In this document: positions 51,568 through 59,801 of the stretch, piece after piece | Position numbering within the stretch: the first letter of the stretch is position 1 | Layout: each line of letters opens with the position of its first letter | Assembly: GCF_000424585.1 (NCBI RefSeq) | Contig: NZ_AUKE01000021.1 | Location: forward strand, 1-61,370 | Length of the DNA stretch: 61,370 nt | From: Butyrivibrio sp. MC2013 | GTDB lineage: Bacteria > Bacillota > Clostridia > Lachnospirales > Lachnospiraceae | Direction: 5' to 3' | Position numbers and translations under genes: made by a program | Notes under the pieces: generated by a model | What the model saw: the letters and a program-made list of their open reading frames with translations, nothing else | What the model was told of the DNA's origin: nothing | Database searches by the model: none

Positions 51568-51990
51568 TTAATTGTTCAAGTCAAGTACCTTTTTTAGTAG
51601 CCTTATCAATTCTTTAGTCTCGTCGCTCTGCAGATTTTTAGTCATCTCTTTTTCAATATCTGTTCCTACTGCTTCCAGCTCCTTTTGCCTTGCGTATGCT
51701 TCCTTAGTTGGAACAATATACCTGCTCCTTGTATTATTGGGATTGGTCCTATACTCTATAAATCCCTTTTTCTCAAGATTCTGTACAATACCGATGGTCG
51801 TAGGATGTGACATTGAATAAAATTTCTCAAGGTCAACAATCCTGACTCCATTGTCTGCCTCTTCAAACAGATATTTCATAACTTTATACTGCGCACCGGT
51901 CAGCTCAAACTTTTCCAAATATGAATTACATACTCTGTCAAACTCAAGGGATGCCTTTTTTATCAATATCGCTGCTTTGTCTATATTCAT
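51568..51990 (-). CDS. MarR family transcriptional regulator
   Basis: The 140-residue protein has the MarR winged helix (VRIVDLEKFYSMSHPTTIGIVQNLEKKGFIEYRTNPNNTRSRYIVPTKEA). It is followed after 57 bases by an SDR gene on the same strand, and the two probably form an operon. It differs clearly from the MarR at 49415-49825. Confidence 0.91.
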   Translation of the reverse strand: MNIDKAAILIKKASLEFDRVCNSYLEKFELTGAQYKVMKYLFEEADNGVRIVDLEKFYSMSHPTTIGIVQNLEKKGFIEYRTNPNNTRSRYIVPTKEAYARQKELEAVGTDIEKEMTKNLQSDETKELIRLLKKVLDLNN

Positions 51991-52020
51991 GACTGTTCTT
52001 CTCCTGTTCTGGTTCTTATA

Positions 52021-52251
52021 TTATCCTGCATGCTTTTCCAAAAACGATATCAGTTCAGGGTTGTCACCATAAAAGCTTACCTGAAGTGCATTTCTAAAAT
52101 CCAAAGCCATTACGCCTAAGATCGATTTTGCATCCAGCAGGATATGACCGCAGGAAATGTTTACATCAAAGTCGCAATCATTTGCCAGTTTTACTAATTT
52201 CCTGGCATCTTCAATATTTAGTTTTATATTGTTTATTACATGCTCATTCAT
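52021..52251 (-). CDS. HPr-like protein lacking the active-site histidine
   Basis: The 76-residue protein resembles the phosphocarrier HPr in length. Its C-terminal two thirds fit best: ILLDAKSILGVMALDFRNALQVSFYGDN aligns with the Ser46 region. In the N-terminal part IEDARKLVKLAND replaces the usual H-A-R-P motif, so the phosphorylatable histidine is missing. It cannot relay PTS phosphate in the usual way and may be a regulatory, Crh-like homologue. GAGG precedes the ATG. The rest of 52252-52393 holds nothing I can support. Confidence 0.6.
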   Translation of the reverse strand: MNEHVINNIKLNIEDARKLVKLANDCDFDVNISCGHILLDAKSILGVMALDFRNALQVSFYGDNPELISFLEKHAG

Positions 52252-52393
52252 AAACCGCACCTCTTTAATCATCGTAGGATACGACGTTATTGTATAGTAG
52301 GATGCGACGAATGTCAAGTCTATTGCAACAAAAATAAAGCACTGTAGTTTATACAGCGCTTCTTTTATCTCATCTTCAATATGTTCAAAGGTC

Positions 52394-52737
52394 TCATAAT
52401 TCATGAAAATAAGGGCAAATATTTTCATAATGTCCATCTTTCATTCTGAATCCGCCCGGAATAGTTCCAAGCTGCTTGAATCCGAGGCGTTCATATAAAT
52501 GCCTGGCATGTATATTACTCTCAACAACAGCATTAAACTGAAGTACTCTAAATCCCAGCTCATTCCCCTTCTTAAGGCAGTCCAAAACCAACTGCTCTCC
52601 AATATGCTTACCACGGGCATCTGATGAAACAGCGTAGCTTGCATTACAGATATGTCCGCATCTTCCAACATTATTAGGATGCAAGATATATAGCCCAAGT
52701 ACCTTGCCATGACCTGCTTGGAAAAGAGTTTTATATG
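52394..52737 (-). pseudogene. GNAT acetyltransferase truncated at its 5' end by an IS30 fragment
   Basis: From about FQAGHGKVLGLYILHPNNVG onward the frame is a GNAT core (YAVSSDARGKHIGEQLVLDCL as the acetyl-CoA loop, ARHLYERLGFKQLGTIPGGFRM at the end). The N-terminal strand is missing: upstream of about 52737 the DNA is an IS30 transposase on the other strand. The first 35 or so residues of the open frame are antisense to it. A 150-bp piece of the same gene is repeated at 59219-59368. Confidence 0.85.
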
Positions 52738-53124
52738 AAGCTTTTCCCAATTCTTTTGGCAGACAATGGCACGGAATTTTCAAATCCTGAAGCACTTGAG
52801 TTTGGACCGGATGGCGAGCGCCGTTCATGGGTGTTTTACTGCAATCCCTCCGCACCTAATGAGAAGGGTGCCTGCGAGAATAACCATGAATTCATAAGAA
52901 GAGTGATACCCAAAGGCAAGGATATCGGTAAATACTCCCAGGAGCAGATCAATCTCATGATGAACCATATCAATTCCTATTCACGTCCTGAGCTCGGTAA
53001 CAAGCCCCCATATGCCATACTTGCCTTTCATTACGGAAATAGACTTCTTAAGAAACTAGGTTTTGAGAGAATTCAGCCTAATGACATCATCCTCAAACCA
53101 TCACTTCTTAGGAAGCATGACTAA
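52738..53124 (+). pseudogene. IS30 family transposase, C-terminal remnant
   Basis: The frame reads FPILLADNGTEFSNPEALEF, then PSAPNEKGACENNHEFIRRVIPKG and NLMMNHINSYSRPELGNKPPY. This is the second half of an IS30 DDE transposase, including the second aspartate (ADNG) and the glutamate (KGACENNHE). The HTH domain and first catalytic aspartate are missing, so it is inactive. Its 5' end abuts the truncated GNAT gene. Confidence 0.92.
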
Positions 53125-53155
53125 TTGCAGCATTATCCGGAGCGGGAACGGAGTC

Positions 53156-53199
53156 AAGGGGACGCGTCCCCTTGCTGGCTCTTAGGGCAGCGCCCTAAG
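53156..53199. repeat. Two adjacent GC-rich palindromes after the IS30 remnant
   Basis: AAGGGGACGCGTCCCCTT (53156-53173) and CTTAGGGC-AGC-GCCCTAAG (53181-53199) lie in tandem about 30 bases past the transposase stop. They may be terminators or part of a dispersed repeat. Confidence 0.6.
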
Positions 53200-53480
53200 C
53201 CCCCGGAGGGCATTAAGGCTGATAAAACGTATATTTTCAGCCAGTAGTTATTTTATTCCGAGGTTTCTGCGTAGCAGGAACTTCCATTTCAATGAAAAAA
53301 GCCGGAGTTCTGCACAGTTGGATGACTTTCATACCTATCTCTATTAGGGGTGGAATTCACTAACTCTTAACAGGACAACGTGAACTCGACTTCTGATTGT
53401 CATGCACAGATTTCCGACTTTTTGGCTATTATAGCCTCAAATGTGGATAAAATCAACTATTTTTAGAACAAGTAAAATCC

Positions 53481-53546
53481 ACCCTGTGGAATTTACTTCT
53501 ACAAGGTGGAAGTTAGTCTTACAAAGTGGAATTAACTTTTACAATT
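53481..53546. repeat. Three 20-bp direct repeats, possible IS21-like terminus
   Basis: The units 53481-53500, 53501-53520 and 53521-53540 share the core GTGGAA(T/G)T(T/A)A at exactly 20-bp spacing and are followed by CAATTG. A related core (GTGGAATTCACT) appears near 53350. Arrays of about 20-bp repeats are found at IS21-family ends, so this is probably an IS end left after decay. The stretch 53200-53691 has no gene. Confidence 0.5.
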
Positions 53547-53691
53547 GACCATAATCGACAATCAGCTTCTTTTACGGGATCTCTATCATGAAAATGTATT
53601 TTCTCTTTTTACAAAAGTGTTTCTATATGCACAAACTTGAAGTTGTGCGATTAACTTCCGGTATAATGCTCATTCCAACAAACTGGAATTG

Positions 53692-54894
53692 TTAGCACTC
53701 TGTCTTATTGCACCGGAGGCATAAAGCATAAAATGCAATCGCCAGAAACTGTGATACCACAGACACAGTGACAAGATACACAGGATTCAAATCATACAGG
53801 GCACCGAGAAGCCAACTGCCCAGAAACCACGCAATACCAAATCCTGTCTCAAATATTCCGAAACCGGTGCTTCGCATGGAACGCGGGACGATTCCGCTGA
53901 CAGCTGCTTTCATAATACTTTCCTGCGCACCCATTCCAATCCCCCACAGAATTATCCCAGCTCCGATCAACCAGGCATTTCCAGTCATAAAAACAAAACA
54001 TGAGAAGAATGTGCTGCATAGTGTGGAAATGATCAGAGCCTTCAGCCCGACCTTATCATAAAGCCAACCAAAGAATAGTGCAGCAAAGGCATCCACAGCC
54101 ATTGCCCCAGCATATAGCAGGCTGAGCATGGATTCATTAAATGCTCCGGTATTAGCCGAATGAAGTGTGATCAGGGTGAAGTCTGCAAAGCCAAAAGCAA
54201 AAAAGCAGATGGCCGCCATGAACAGAACAAATGACTTCCTGAATTCAAAGCTTGCCGGTTTATCTTCCTGCTTTTCAAAGATCTCCGGATCAGGGTATCT
54301 TATCTTTGCTGTCAAAACAAGAGCTATGGTGATCATTGCAGGAACAAGCAGTATCGCAAAAGAGATCCTATACGTTGTAAAAAGGTCGTCTGTACCTTTT
54401 ACAAGAGCTGTTACAAAAAGCAGTACCGGTCCGAGAAACGCGCCAAGCTGATCCAGAAACTCCTGATAGGCAAAGCCTTTTCCGGTTCCGATCTCGCTTG
54501 CCGCAAAGCTTACCAATGTGTTTTTGGCAGGCTTTTTTATCGCTTTTCCGATACGCTCCATGATCACAAGACCGCAGGCCCAAATCCAGCCATGTTCAGG
54601 TACGAGTGCCAGTGCAGGAATCGCCAGAGCCTGTATTACATAGCCTGTGATAACAAATGTCCAGTATTTCTTCGTTTTATCTGCTATAAATCCGGATATG
54701 AGCCTTAGTGAATACCCGCACAATTCTCCTATACCGGACACAAATCCTATGGTTGCAGCGGATGCCCCTGCGAGGTTCAGATATTCGCCCAATATGCTTC
54801 TGGCGCCTTCATGAGTCATGTCCGAAAACAGACTTACGATTCCCATCAGGGTTATAAATATTATAGCGCCAGACAAAGCCCTTTTTTTATCCAT
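53692..54894 (-). CDS. MFS transporter
   Basis: The 400-residue protein has 12 predicted membrane segments. GFIADKTKKYW in the loop after segment 2 is the MFS motif A variant, with FGWLYDKVGLKAL as its second-half counterpart. MTHEGARSILGEYLNLAGASAATIGFVSGIGEL near the start is typical of a group of drug/metabolite exporters. It is flanked by IS remnants on one side and the sirtuin/macrodomain operon on the other, all on the same strand. Confidence 0.92.
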   Translation of the reverse strand: MDKKRALSGAIIFITLMGIVSLFSDMTHEGARSILGEYLNLAGASAATIGFVSGIGELCGYSLRLISGFIADKTKKYWTFVITGYVIQALAIPALALVPEHGWIWACGLVIMERIGKAIKKPAKNTLVSFAASEIGTGKGFAYQEFLDQLGAFLGPVLLFVTALVKGTDDLFTTYRISFAILLVPAMITIALVLTAKIRYPDPEIFEKQEDKPASFEFRKSFVLFMAAICFFAFGFADFTLITLHSANTGAFNESMLSLLYAGAMAVDAFAALFFGWLYDKVGLKALIISTLCSTFFSCFVFMTGNAWLIGAGIILWGIGMGAQESIMKAAVSGIVPRSMRSTGFGIFETGFGIAWFLGSWLLGALYDLNPVYLVTVSVVSQFLAIAFYALCLRCNKTEC

Positions 54895-55054
54895 GTTCTA
54901 CTCCACTAATCCCGATTTGCTTATTTCATTATCCTGGAATATAATTTGCCTCTAAAAACTGCGATTCTTAATTATTCTATCATGAGCAACACAAATGTAA
55001 AAAGGGAGAAATGTATCTCCCTTTAATACCGATAATTTCTTTCTTTTTATGAAA

Positions 55055-56050
55055 TTATGCCAGTTTATCCAAAAGCTCATCTATATCACTGTTAATGCAT
55101 ACGCTCCTATCTTCTATCTCTTTGGGACAGTATGCCTCTTTGTAATTCAAGCATGCATATGTAGCTTTTTCATTTTCCATTGTCATTTGCCAGAATGGAT
55201 ACTTAATTATTACTGGTGTATTGCTGCCTACCCCAAGTTCCAGGAAAAGCACATGCAGATTTTCATGTCTTCTAAGGAAATCAGAATAAGCCGCTGATGC
55301 TCTATGCCAGCCTCCATCTTCAAGGAATGTATCATCACTTCTAAGATTCATGGTGACATCACTTCCATCAATCGGACACTTTGGAATCAAACTGCTGTCA
55401 ATTTCCATTCTGACCACGCCGCCAGATGGTATTGCAAAAATTCCATTCCCATCCTTAACAAATCCCTGAGATTTCATGGCATTCATCACCCAGTCTTCAT
55501 TATCAAAGTTTTCCCTAATTGCCGGATTCAAACTTTGAAACAGACCAAAATCTCCCTGAGTGTAAAATAATCTTTTCTTATCAAAGCCTGCTTTCTGAAA
55601 GCAATGATCCACGTTTGTAGTAATCACAAAGTAATCTTTATCCTTAACAAGGTTATAAAGCTTTATATAAGTATCTTTAGGTGCATCAAGGTATCTGTTG
55701 ATGTAGATATATCTTGACCAATATGCCCAAAACTCTTCCTTGGTTTTGTATGGGTAAAACCCGCCTGAATACATGTCCTGAAAACCATATTTTTCTTCAA
55801 AATCAGAAAACCACTTTTTAAACCGGTCTCCACTGTACGTAAACCCTGCGGAAGTAGAAAGTCCTGCCCCGGCTCCAATAACAATAGCATCAGCTGTCTT
55901 TATTTCTTCTTTTAATCTGTCAAGCTGCTCTATATCATCATCTTTCCCAAGGGACATACCGCTGTTAAAGCTATGTATGGCACTTAAACCTTTTTTTATT
56001 GTATCCTGATAGCCATTTGGCTGAAACGATCTGATCTTAGTCGTTGTCAT
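55055..56050 (-). CDS. Class M sirtuin (SirTM), likely protein ADP-ribosyltransferase
   Basis: The 331-residue protein has the Sir2 NAD fold (IGAGAGLSTSAGFTYSG at about residues 58-74 and TTNVDHCFQKAG at 144-155). The usual catalytic histidine is replaced by glutamine in TQGDFGLFQ (Gln165), and Asn146 is retained. This substitution and the linked macrodomain gene define SirTM enzymes, which ADP-ribosylate a lipoylated GcvH-L carrier in known cases. A further domain is inserted after the NAD region. No GcvH-L or lipoate ligase gene is in the window, so the target may differ. AAGGAG precedes the ATG, and the Zn-macrodomain gene ends 20 bases upstream. Confidence 0.85.
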   Translation of the reverse strand: MTTTKIRSFQPNGYQDTIKKGLSAIHSFNSGMSLGKDDDIEQLDRLKEEIKTADAIVIGAGAGLSTSAGFTYSGDRFKKWFSDFEEKYGFQDMYSGGFYPYKTKEEFWAYWSRYIYINRYLDAPKDTYIKLYNLVKDKDYFVITTNVDHCFQKAGFDKKRLFYTQGDFGLFQSLNPAIRENFDNEDWVMNAMKSQGFVKDGNGIFAIPSGGVVRMEIDSSLIPKCPIDGSDVTMNLRSDDTFLEDGGWHRASAAYSDFLRRHENLHVLFLELGVGSNTPVIIKYPFWQMTMENEKATYACLNYKEAYCPKEIEDRSVCINSDIDELLDKLA

Positions 56051-56070
56051 TATAAAACACTCCTTACAGC

Positions 56071-56853
56071 TTAACCATTTAACAGTTTTTCATATATTTC
56101 AAAATCAATGTCCTTAAAAACATTGAAAACAATCTTCATCTCACTGCCCGTCTCATCAAGCCAGTTTTTAACTGTCTCTACAGCAATCTCAGCAGCTCTC
56201 TGATTTGGGAACATAAATACTCCAGTAGAGATACAGCAAAAAGCTATCTCAGTAACTCCATTCTTATCCGCAAGATCAAGGCACGACTTATAGCAAGAAG
56301 CAAGCAAATCTTCATGCTTCTTTGTTAATGGTCCCTGAACAATTGGTCCAACTGTATGAAGAATATAATCACATGGTAGGTTGTATGCTGGAGTTATTTT
56401 GGCTTGTCCTGTAGGTTCCGGATGTCCCTGCTTTTTCATTATTCTAAAACATTCGCCGCGAAGCTGAATCCCAGATTTCGAGTGTATAATGTTATCTGCG
56501 CAGGAATGAAGTGGCTGAAAACAACCACACATACGGTCATTGGCAGGATTCGTGATTGCTGAAATCCTTAATGCAGTTATATCTCCCTGCCAAAGATATA
56601 ATCTGTCATCGTTTTTGGTAGGAGTTAAATCATTCACATCTGTAATTTTTACAGAATTATTCTCTTCTTTTAGATATTCATCCTGAATATCAAGAAATTC
56701 CTGACTAATAGGCTTAGGTTCTCTAACATTCATAAGTGCTCTGAGCATATCTTTCTGCTCATTAGTATCATTAGGAATTGTATAGCCTTTATAATTTAAA
56801 TCTTCATCCAGCAATTGCTGAATCATCCATACTCTTTGCTCAGCATGATTCAA
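56071..56853 (-). CDS. Zinc-containing macrodomain protein, ADP-ribosyl hydrolase
   Basis: The protein has about 260 residues. An N-terminal helical region (NDTNEQKDMLRALMNVREPKPISQEFLDIQDEYL) precedes a macrodomain with LYLWQGDITALRISAITNPAN, then GCFQPLHSCADNIIHSKSGIQLR, whose C-x4-HxC arrangement matches the zinc site of Zn-macro hydrolases. TVGPIVQGPL and CCISTGVFMFPNQRAAEIA follow. It would remove ADP-ribose added by the SirTM encoded downstream. I suggest a TTG start at 56853, with GGAG 9 bases upstream. It overlaps the 3' end of the six-HTH gene by 14 bases. Confidence 0.88.
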   Translation of the reverse strand: MNHAEQRVWMIQQLLDEDLNYKGYTIPNDTNEQKDMLRALMNVREPKPISQEFLDIQDEYLKEENNSVKITDVNDLTPTKNDDRLYLWQGDITALRISAITNPANDRMCGCFQPLHSCADNIIHSKSGIQLRGECFRIMKKQGHPEPTGQAKITPAYNLPCDYILHTVGPIVQGPLTKKHEDLLASCYKSCLDLADKNGVTEIAFCCISTGVFMFPNQRAAEIAVETVKNWLDETGSEMKIVFNVFKDIDFEIYEKLLNG

Positions 56854-58294
56854 GAAAATCAACTCCTTTCTCTTCTGCCAATCTCTTAAATTCTCGGAAC
56901 CTTTCCTTAGATGGAAACGCTATTTTTCCTCTAACTTTGCCCTCACGTTCCCATCTACTAATCGTCTCAACAGAAACTCCAACGAGCTCTGAAAATGCAC
57001 GCTGTGACATTCCATATACATTTCTAAGAGACTTTATCTTAGCTCCAAATCCGTTTTGGCAAAAAACTTCATAATCATCAACCTTGGCCAGTTCCTCATC
57101 TATTGTGTCTAAATCAATCCCATGTTCTATAGCTACTTGTTTGATTTTTTCAAAATTTTCTCTTCCCGGTCTTCTGATTGTTCCTCTTTGAACTAATTCA
57201 GACTCCCAGATAAAAATGGTTTGTCTGCTTACTCCAATAACTTCTGCATACTTTTCTGCCGACATTCCACAGATATTTCTGATATATCTTAATTTCTTTC
57301 CACAACCTGTTACACAGAACCTATCGTAATCATCTTTGAATACATCAGGATTGTCATCTAAACTTTCAAGATTGATTTCTTTTGCTTCTGCAAGTTTCTT
57401 TAACTCATCGAAATACTGGCGCCCCATGATACATTGTCCTCGTTCCCATGTACAAACAGCATTTCCTGAACAACCTAGCATTTTACCAAAGTCATCAGTA
57501 AAAGCTCTGTACTGCAACCTAATATATCTAATCTTAGCGCCACTATTCTTCTCTACAAATCTTGAATACTCGTCCTTATAATAATCCGGATTAGCATTTA
57601 GCTTGTTAATGTCTATACCCTTTGCTTCTGCCACAAACTTTATCCTATTATAGGCCTTTCGAAGCGGTTTCTCAGTCATGGATTCCCAATTACATGATGA
57701 TGTCCCACTTGTATATCCAATCATATTACAAAACTCTGTCTGTGTTACACCATAAACAGAACGGATATATTTTATTTTTTTACCATAGTCTCCTGTTAAG
57801 AACAGTTCATAATCATCGATGAAGCTGTCTGGATCACTATTAAGACGGTTAATATCTATATTTTTTTCTTCAGCAATTTCTTTCAGTTTGTAATAGAATA
57901 CTGAACTTGGATGGTACTCACCAATTTCTGCTTCCCAGCAGGATAAAGTCGATCGGGTAACACCAATCATTTTAGAAAACTCTTCCTGAGTTGCGTCACA
58001 AGCTCGTCGAATAATTCTTATCTTCTCTCCATAACCTGAAGCACAAAACCTTGCACTTTCATCAATAAAGATATCTGGTTCAACGTCAAGTGCATTTCCA
58101 AGTTTCAATGCATCATCAAAATGGATTGGGTTAAATCCATTTTCAAGATTAAACAAAGCCCCTGGAGCAATTTCTAATTTATCAGCAAGTTCTTTTCTAC
58201 TAATTCCTTTTTGTCTTCTTATAAATTCCAGTTTAATTCCTGGCCTAGCGTCTTCATCCGGCATAAGCATAGGTAATGCAATGTTTACGAGCAC
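56840..58294 (-). CDS. Protein of six tandem XRE-type helix-turn-helix units
   Basis: The 484-residue protein is made almost entirely of Cro/C1-type HTH repeats at residues about 19-78, 89-150, 171-235, 252-315, 332-397 and 418-480. Each repeat has the pattern K(I/L)(R/K)xxR..yG.(t/s)...f...iG.s...i..WE. Five linkers share a motif like DDYxxFxxxGxGxKI. No enzyme or membrane domain is visible. Its stop lies inside the start region of the Zn-macrodomain gene, so the two are cotranslated. It could bind several DNA sites at once or act as a scaffold. The start is unsure: GTG 58294, or ATG 58270 or 58264. Confidence 0.85.
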   Translation of the reverse strand: MLVNIALPMLMPDEDARPGIKLEFIRRQKGISRKELADKLEIAPGALFNLENGFNPIHFDDALKLGNALDVEPDIFIDESARFCASGYGEKIRIIRRACDATQEEFSKMIGVTRSTLSCWEAEIGEYHPSSVFYYKLKEIAEEKNIDINRLNSDPDSFIDDYELFLTGDYGKKIKYIRSVYGVTQTEFCNMIGYTSGTSSCNWESMTEKPLRKAYNRIKFVAEAKGIDINKLNANPDYYKDEYSRFVEKNSGAKIRYIRLQYRAFTDDFGKMLGCSGNAVCTWERGQCIMGRQYFDELKKLAEAKEINLESLDDNPDVFKDDYDRFCVTGCGKKLRYIRNICGMSAEKYAEVIGVSRQTIFIWESELVQRGTIRRPGRENFEKIKQVAIEHGIDLDTIDEELAKVDDYEVFCQNGFGAKIKSLRNVYGMSQRAFSELVGVSVETISRWEREGKVRGKIAFPSKERFREFKRLAEEKGVDFLESC

Positions 58295-58719
58295 CTTGCC
58301 ATTCTTTTGTTGTATACCTGTGTGATTGAGGTAGGTGCCGCTTTATCTATGCAAGTATGCATCGGAACAAAACAACCAAGCATCTGCGAATTAGCGGCAT
58401 TAACAATAGCATCCACCGAAAGTCTTGTGATATCCCCTTGCCAAATAGAAAGTCCATCCCTGATAACCGGGATGTCTGATAGATTCACCACACCCTTTTC
58501 AGCTGCTCTCTCTAATAAATATTCATCCTGTACTTTCATTACATCAGAGGACAATTCTTTCGGCATACGGATATTCATAAGCGACCTTAAGATTCGTCTT
58601 TTATCTTCCGTACTATTTGGCGTCTGTAATTCCTTATATTCATCTGAATCTGCCTTGAACTCTTCTACAAGATAATCAAGACGTTCTTCCTGTGTAGTAT
58701 TCTTTGACATAGCCTTCAT
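58285..58719 (-). pseudogene. Second zinc-macrodomain gene, truncated at its 3' end
   Basis: The 144-residue frame matches the start of a Zn-macro protein. The helical region EDKRRILRSLMNIRMPKELSSDVMKVQDEYLLERA is followed by LSIWQGDITRLSVDAIVNAANSQMLGCFVPMHTCID. It then departs into unrelated residues (KAAPTSITQVYNKRMARCS) and stops. More than half of the macrodomain, including the phosphate-binding loop, is missing. It is not a copy of the gene at 56071-56853 (clearly diverged), so the locus once held two such genes. It overlaps the six-HTH start and the preceding gene's stop. Confidence 0.85.
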
Positions 58720-59212
58720 CTCCTAACTACTGCCCCAGCAGGACAGGTATTCAAACAATTACCACAGTGCAGACAATGTTCCTGCTCTATGACATACGGA
58801 ATCCCGGTAGTAATGATACAGCTCTGGGGACAAACAGATAAGCAGCTTCCGCATCCGATACAACTGTCCGTAATATAATATCCTTCTGTTTTCTTTTCTG
58901 ACCCACCAAATGTAAATGAAGCTCTCTCTATCGGCTTCTTTGAAAGATCAAACCACTCACCGTTTCCTTCAAATATCTGAAATACCGTAAGTGCCTTCAT
59001 GGATTCTTCCGTCGGATAGATCTGATGCATATAAGGATTCTTCTCAAACAGTTCCGGTATCCTGTCGTAGCCAAGTTCACGAACCTTGCCTCTGATGGAT
59101 ACTGCGATGCTTGACATTGTATCTTCGCCCTTCATGGCTGTAAAAGCAAGGAATCCTCTTTTTTTCAGTCTGTCATAAACCCCCTTTCCTTTTGCGGTAA
59201 GGAAGTACAGGC
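58716..59212 (-). pseudogene. PNPOx-like/4Fe-4S ferredoxin fusion, truncated at its 5' end
   Basis: The frame reads YFLTAKGKGVYDRLKKRGFLAF, then TAMKGEDTMSSIAVSIRGKVRELG and VFQIFEGNGEWFDLSKKPIERASFTFGG, as in pyridoxamine-phosphate-oxidase-like flavin-binding proteins. Two cluster motifs end it (CIGCGSCLSVCPQSC, CLHCGNCLNTCPAG). The first 30 or so residues are missing: upstream of about 59213 the DNA is a GNAT gene fragment. An internal ATG at 59135 could still start a 139-residue product. It overlaps the next gene by 4 bases, so it was part of the macrodomain operon. Confidence 0.75.
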
Positions 59213-59218
59213 TGACAT

Positions 59219-59368
59219 CTCAACAACAGCATTAAACTGAAGTACTCTAAATCCCAGCTCATTGCCCTTCTTAAGACAGTCCAATACCAACTGCTCTCCA
59301 ATATGCTTACCACGGGCATCTGATGAAACAGCGTAGCTTGCATTACAGATATGTCCGCATCTTCCAAC
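59219..59368 (-). pseudogene. Repeated GNAT fragment (copy of about 52530-52680)
   Basis: This 150-bp stretch is nearly identical to part of the truncated GNAT gene at 52394-52737; I count only four or so differing bases. It carries the acetyl-CoA loop region without either end of the gene. It is a partial duplication, perhaps left by recombination or by an IS. Confidence 0.9.
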
Positions 59369-59408
59369 TGATTTTCAAATTCATCTCAAATACTCCGTTT
59401 CTATTTCT

Positions 59409-59597
59409 TCAATGCTGCGTCTCAAATACTTCTCCTATATCACCATCAATGCATATACTTCTATCTGCAATTTCCTCTGGGCAGAATGATTCACCATAAT
59501 TTAAGCAGGCATATACCGCTTTCTCATTTGCCAGCGTCATCTGCCAGAACGGATACTTTATTATTACGGGCGTATTAGCTCCTACTCCCAATTCAAG
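59409..59597 (-). pseudogene. Sirtuin C-terminal fragment
   Basis: The frame reads LELGVGANTPVIIKYPFWQM, then TLANEKAVYACLNYGESFCPEEIADRSICIDGDIGEVF. It matches the last 60 residues of the SirTM at 55055-56050 but with many substitutions. It therefore comes from a second, now lost sirtuin gene. It is cut at 59597, where a SRAP fragment on the other strand begins. Confidence 0.88.
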
Positions 59598-59599
59598 AT

Positions 59600-59776
59600 C
59601 CTGTATTTGTAGTCCTCACTAAAGAGCCAACAGCGGAGCTCTCCAAAATCCATGACAGGATGCCACTTATGCTACCCAAAGAAAGGATAGATGCCTGGAT
59701 CAGCCCTGAATCAAATCCAGATGAAATTGTTCCGTTTGCTTTGTCAGATATGATTATAGAAAAAGCTGAAGGTTAA
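59600..59776 (+). pseudogene. SRAP/HMCES (YedK) C-terminal fragment
   Basis: The plus-strand frame PVFVVLTKEPTAELSKIHDR, then MPLMLPKERIDAWISPESNPDEI is the C-terminal end of an SOS-response-associated peptidase; HDRMP is the diagnostic motif with the active-site histidine. The catalytic Cys2 and most of the protein are missing. In intact enzymes it would crosslink to abasic sites in single-stranded DNA. Confidence 0.85.
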
Positions 59777-59801
59777 TCCCTCAGCTTTTCCACATTTCTT
59801 A

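Noticed and set aside
52738..52855. Upstream part of the 153-codon GNAT frame as a true N-terminus
   Set aside because: These codons are antisense to the IS30 transposase remnant, whose frame has clear DDE motifs.
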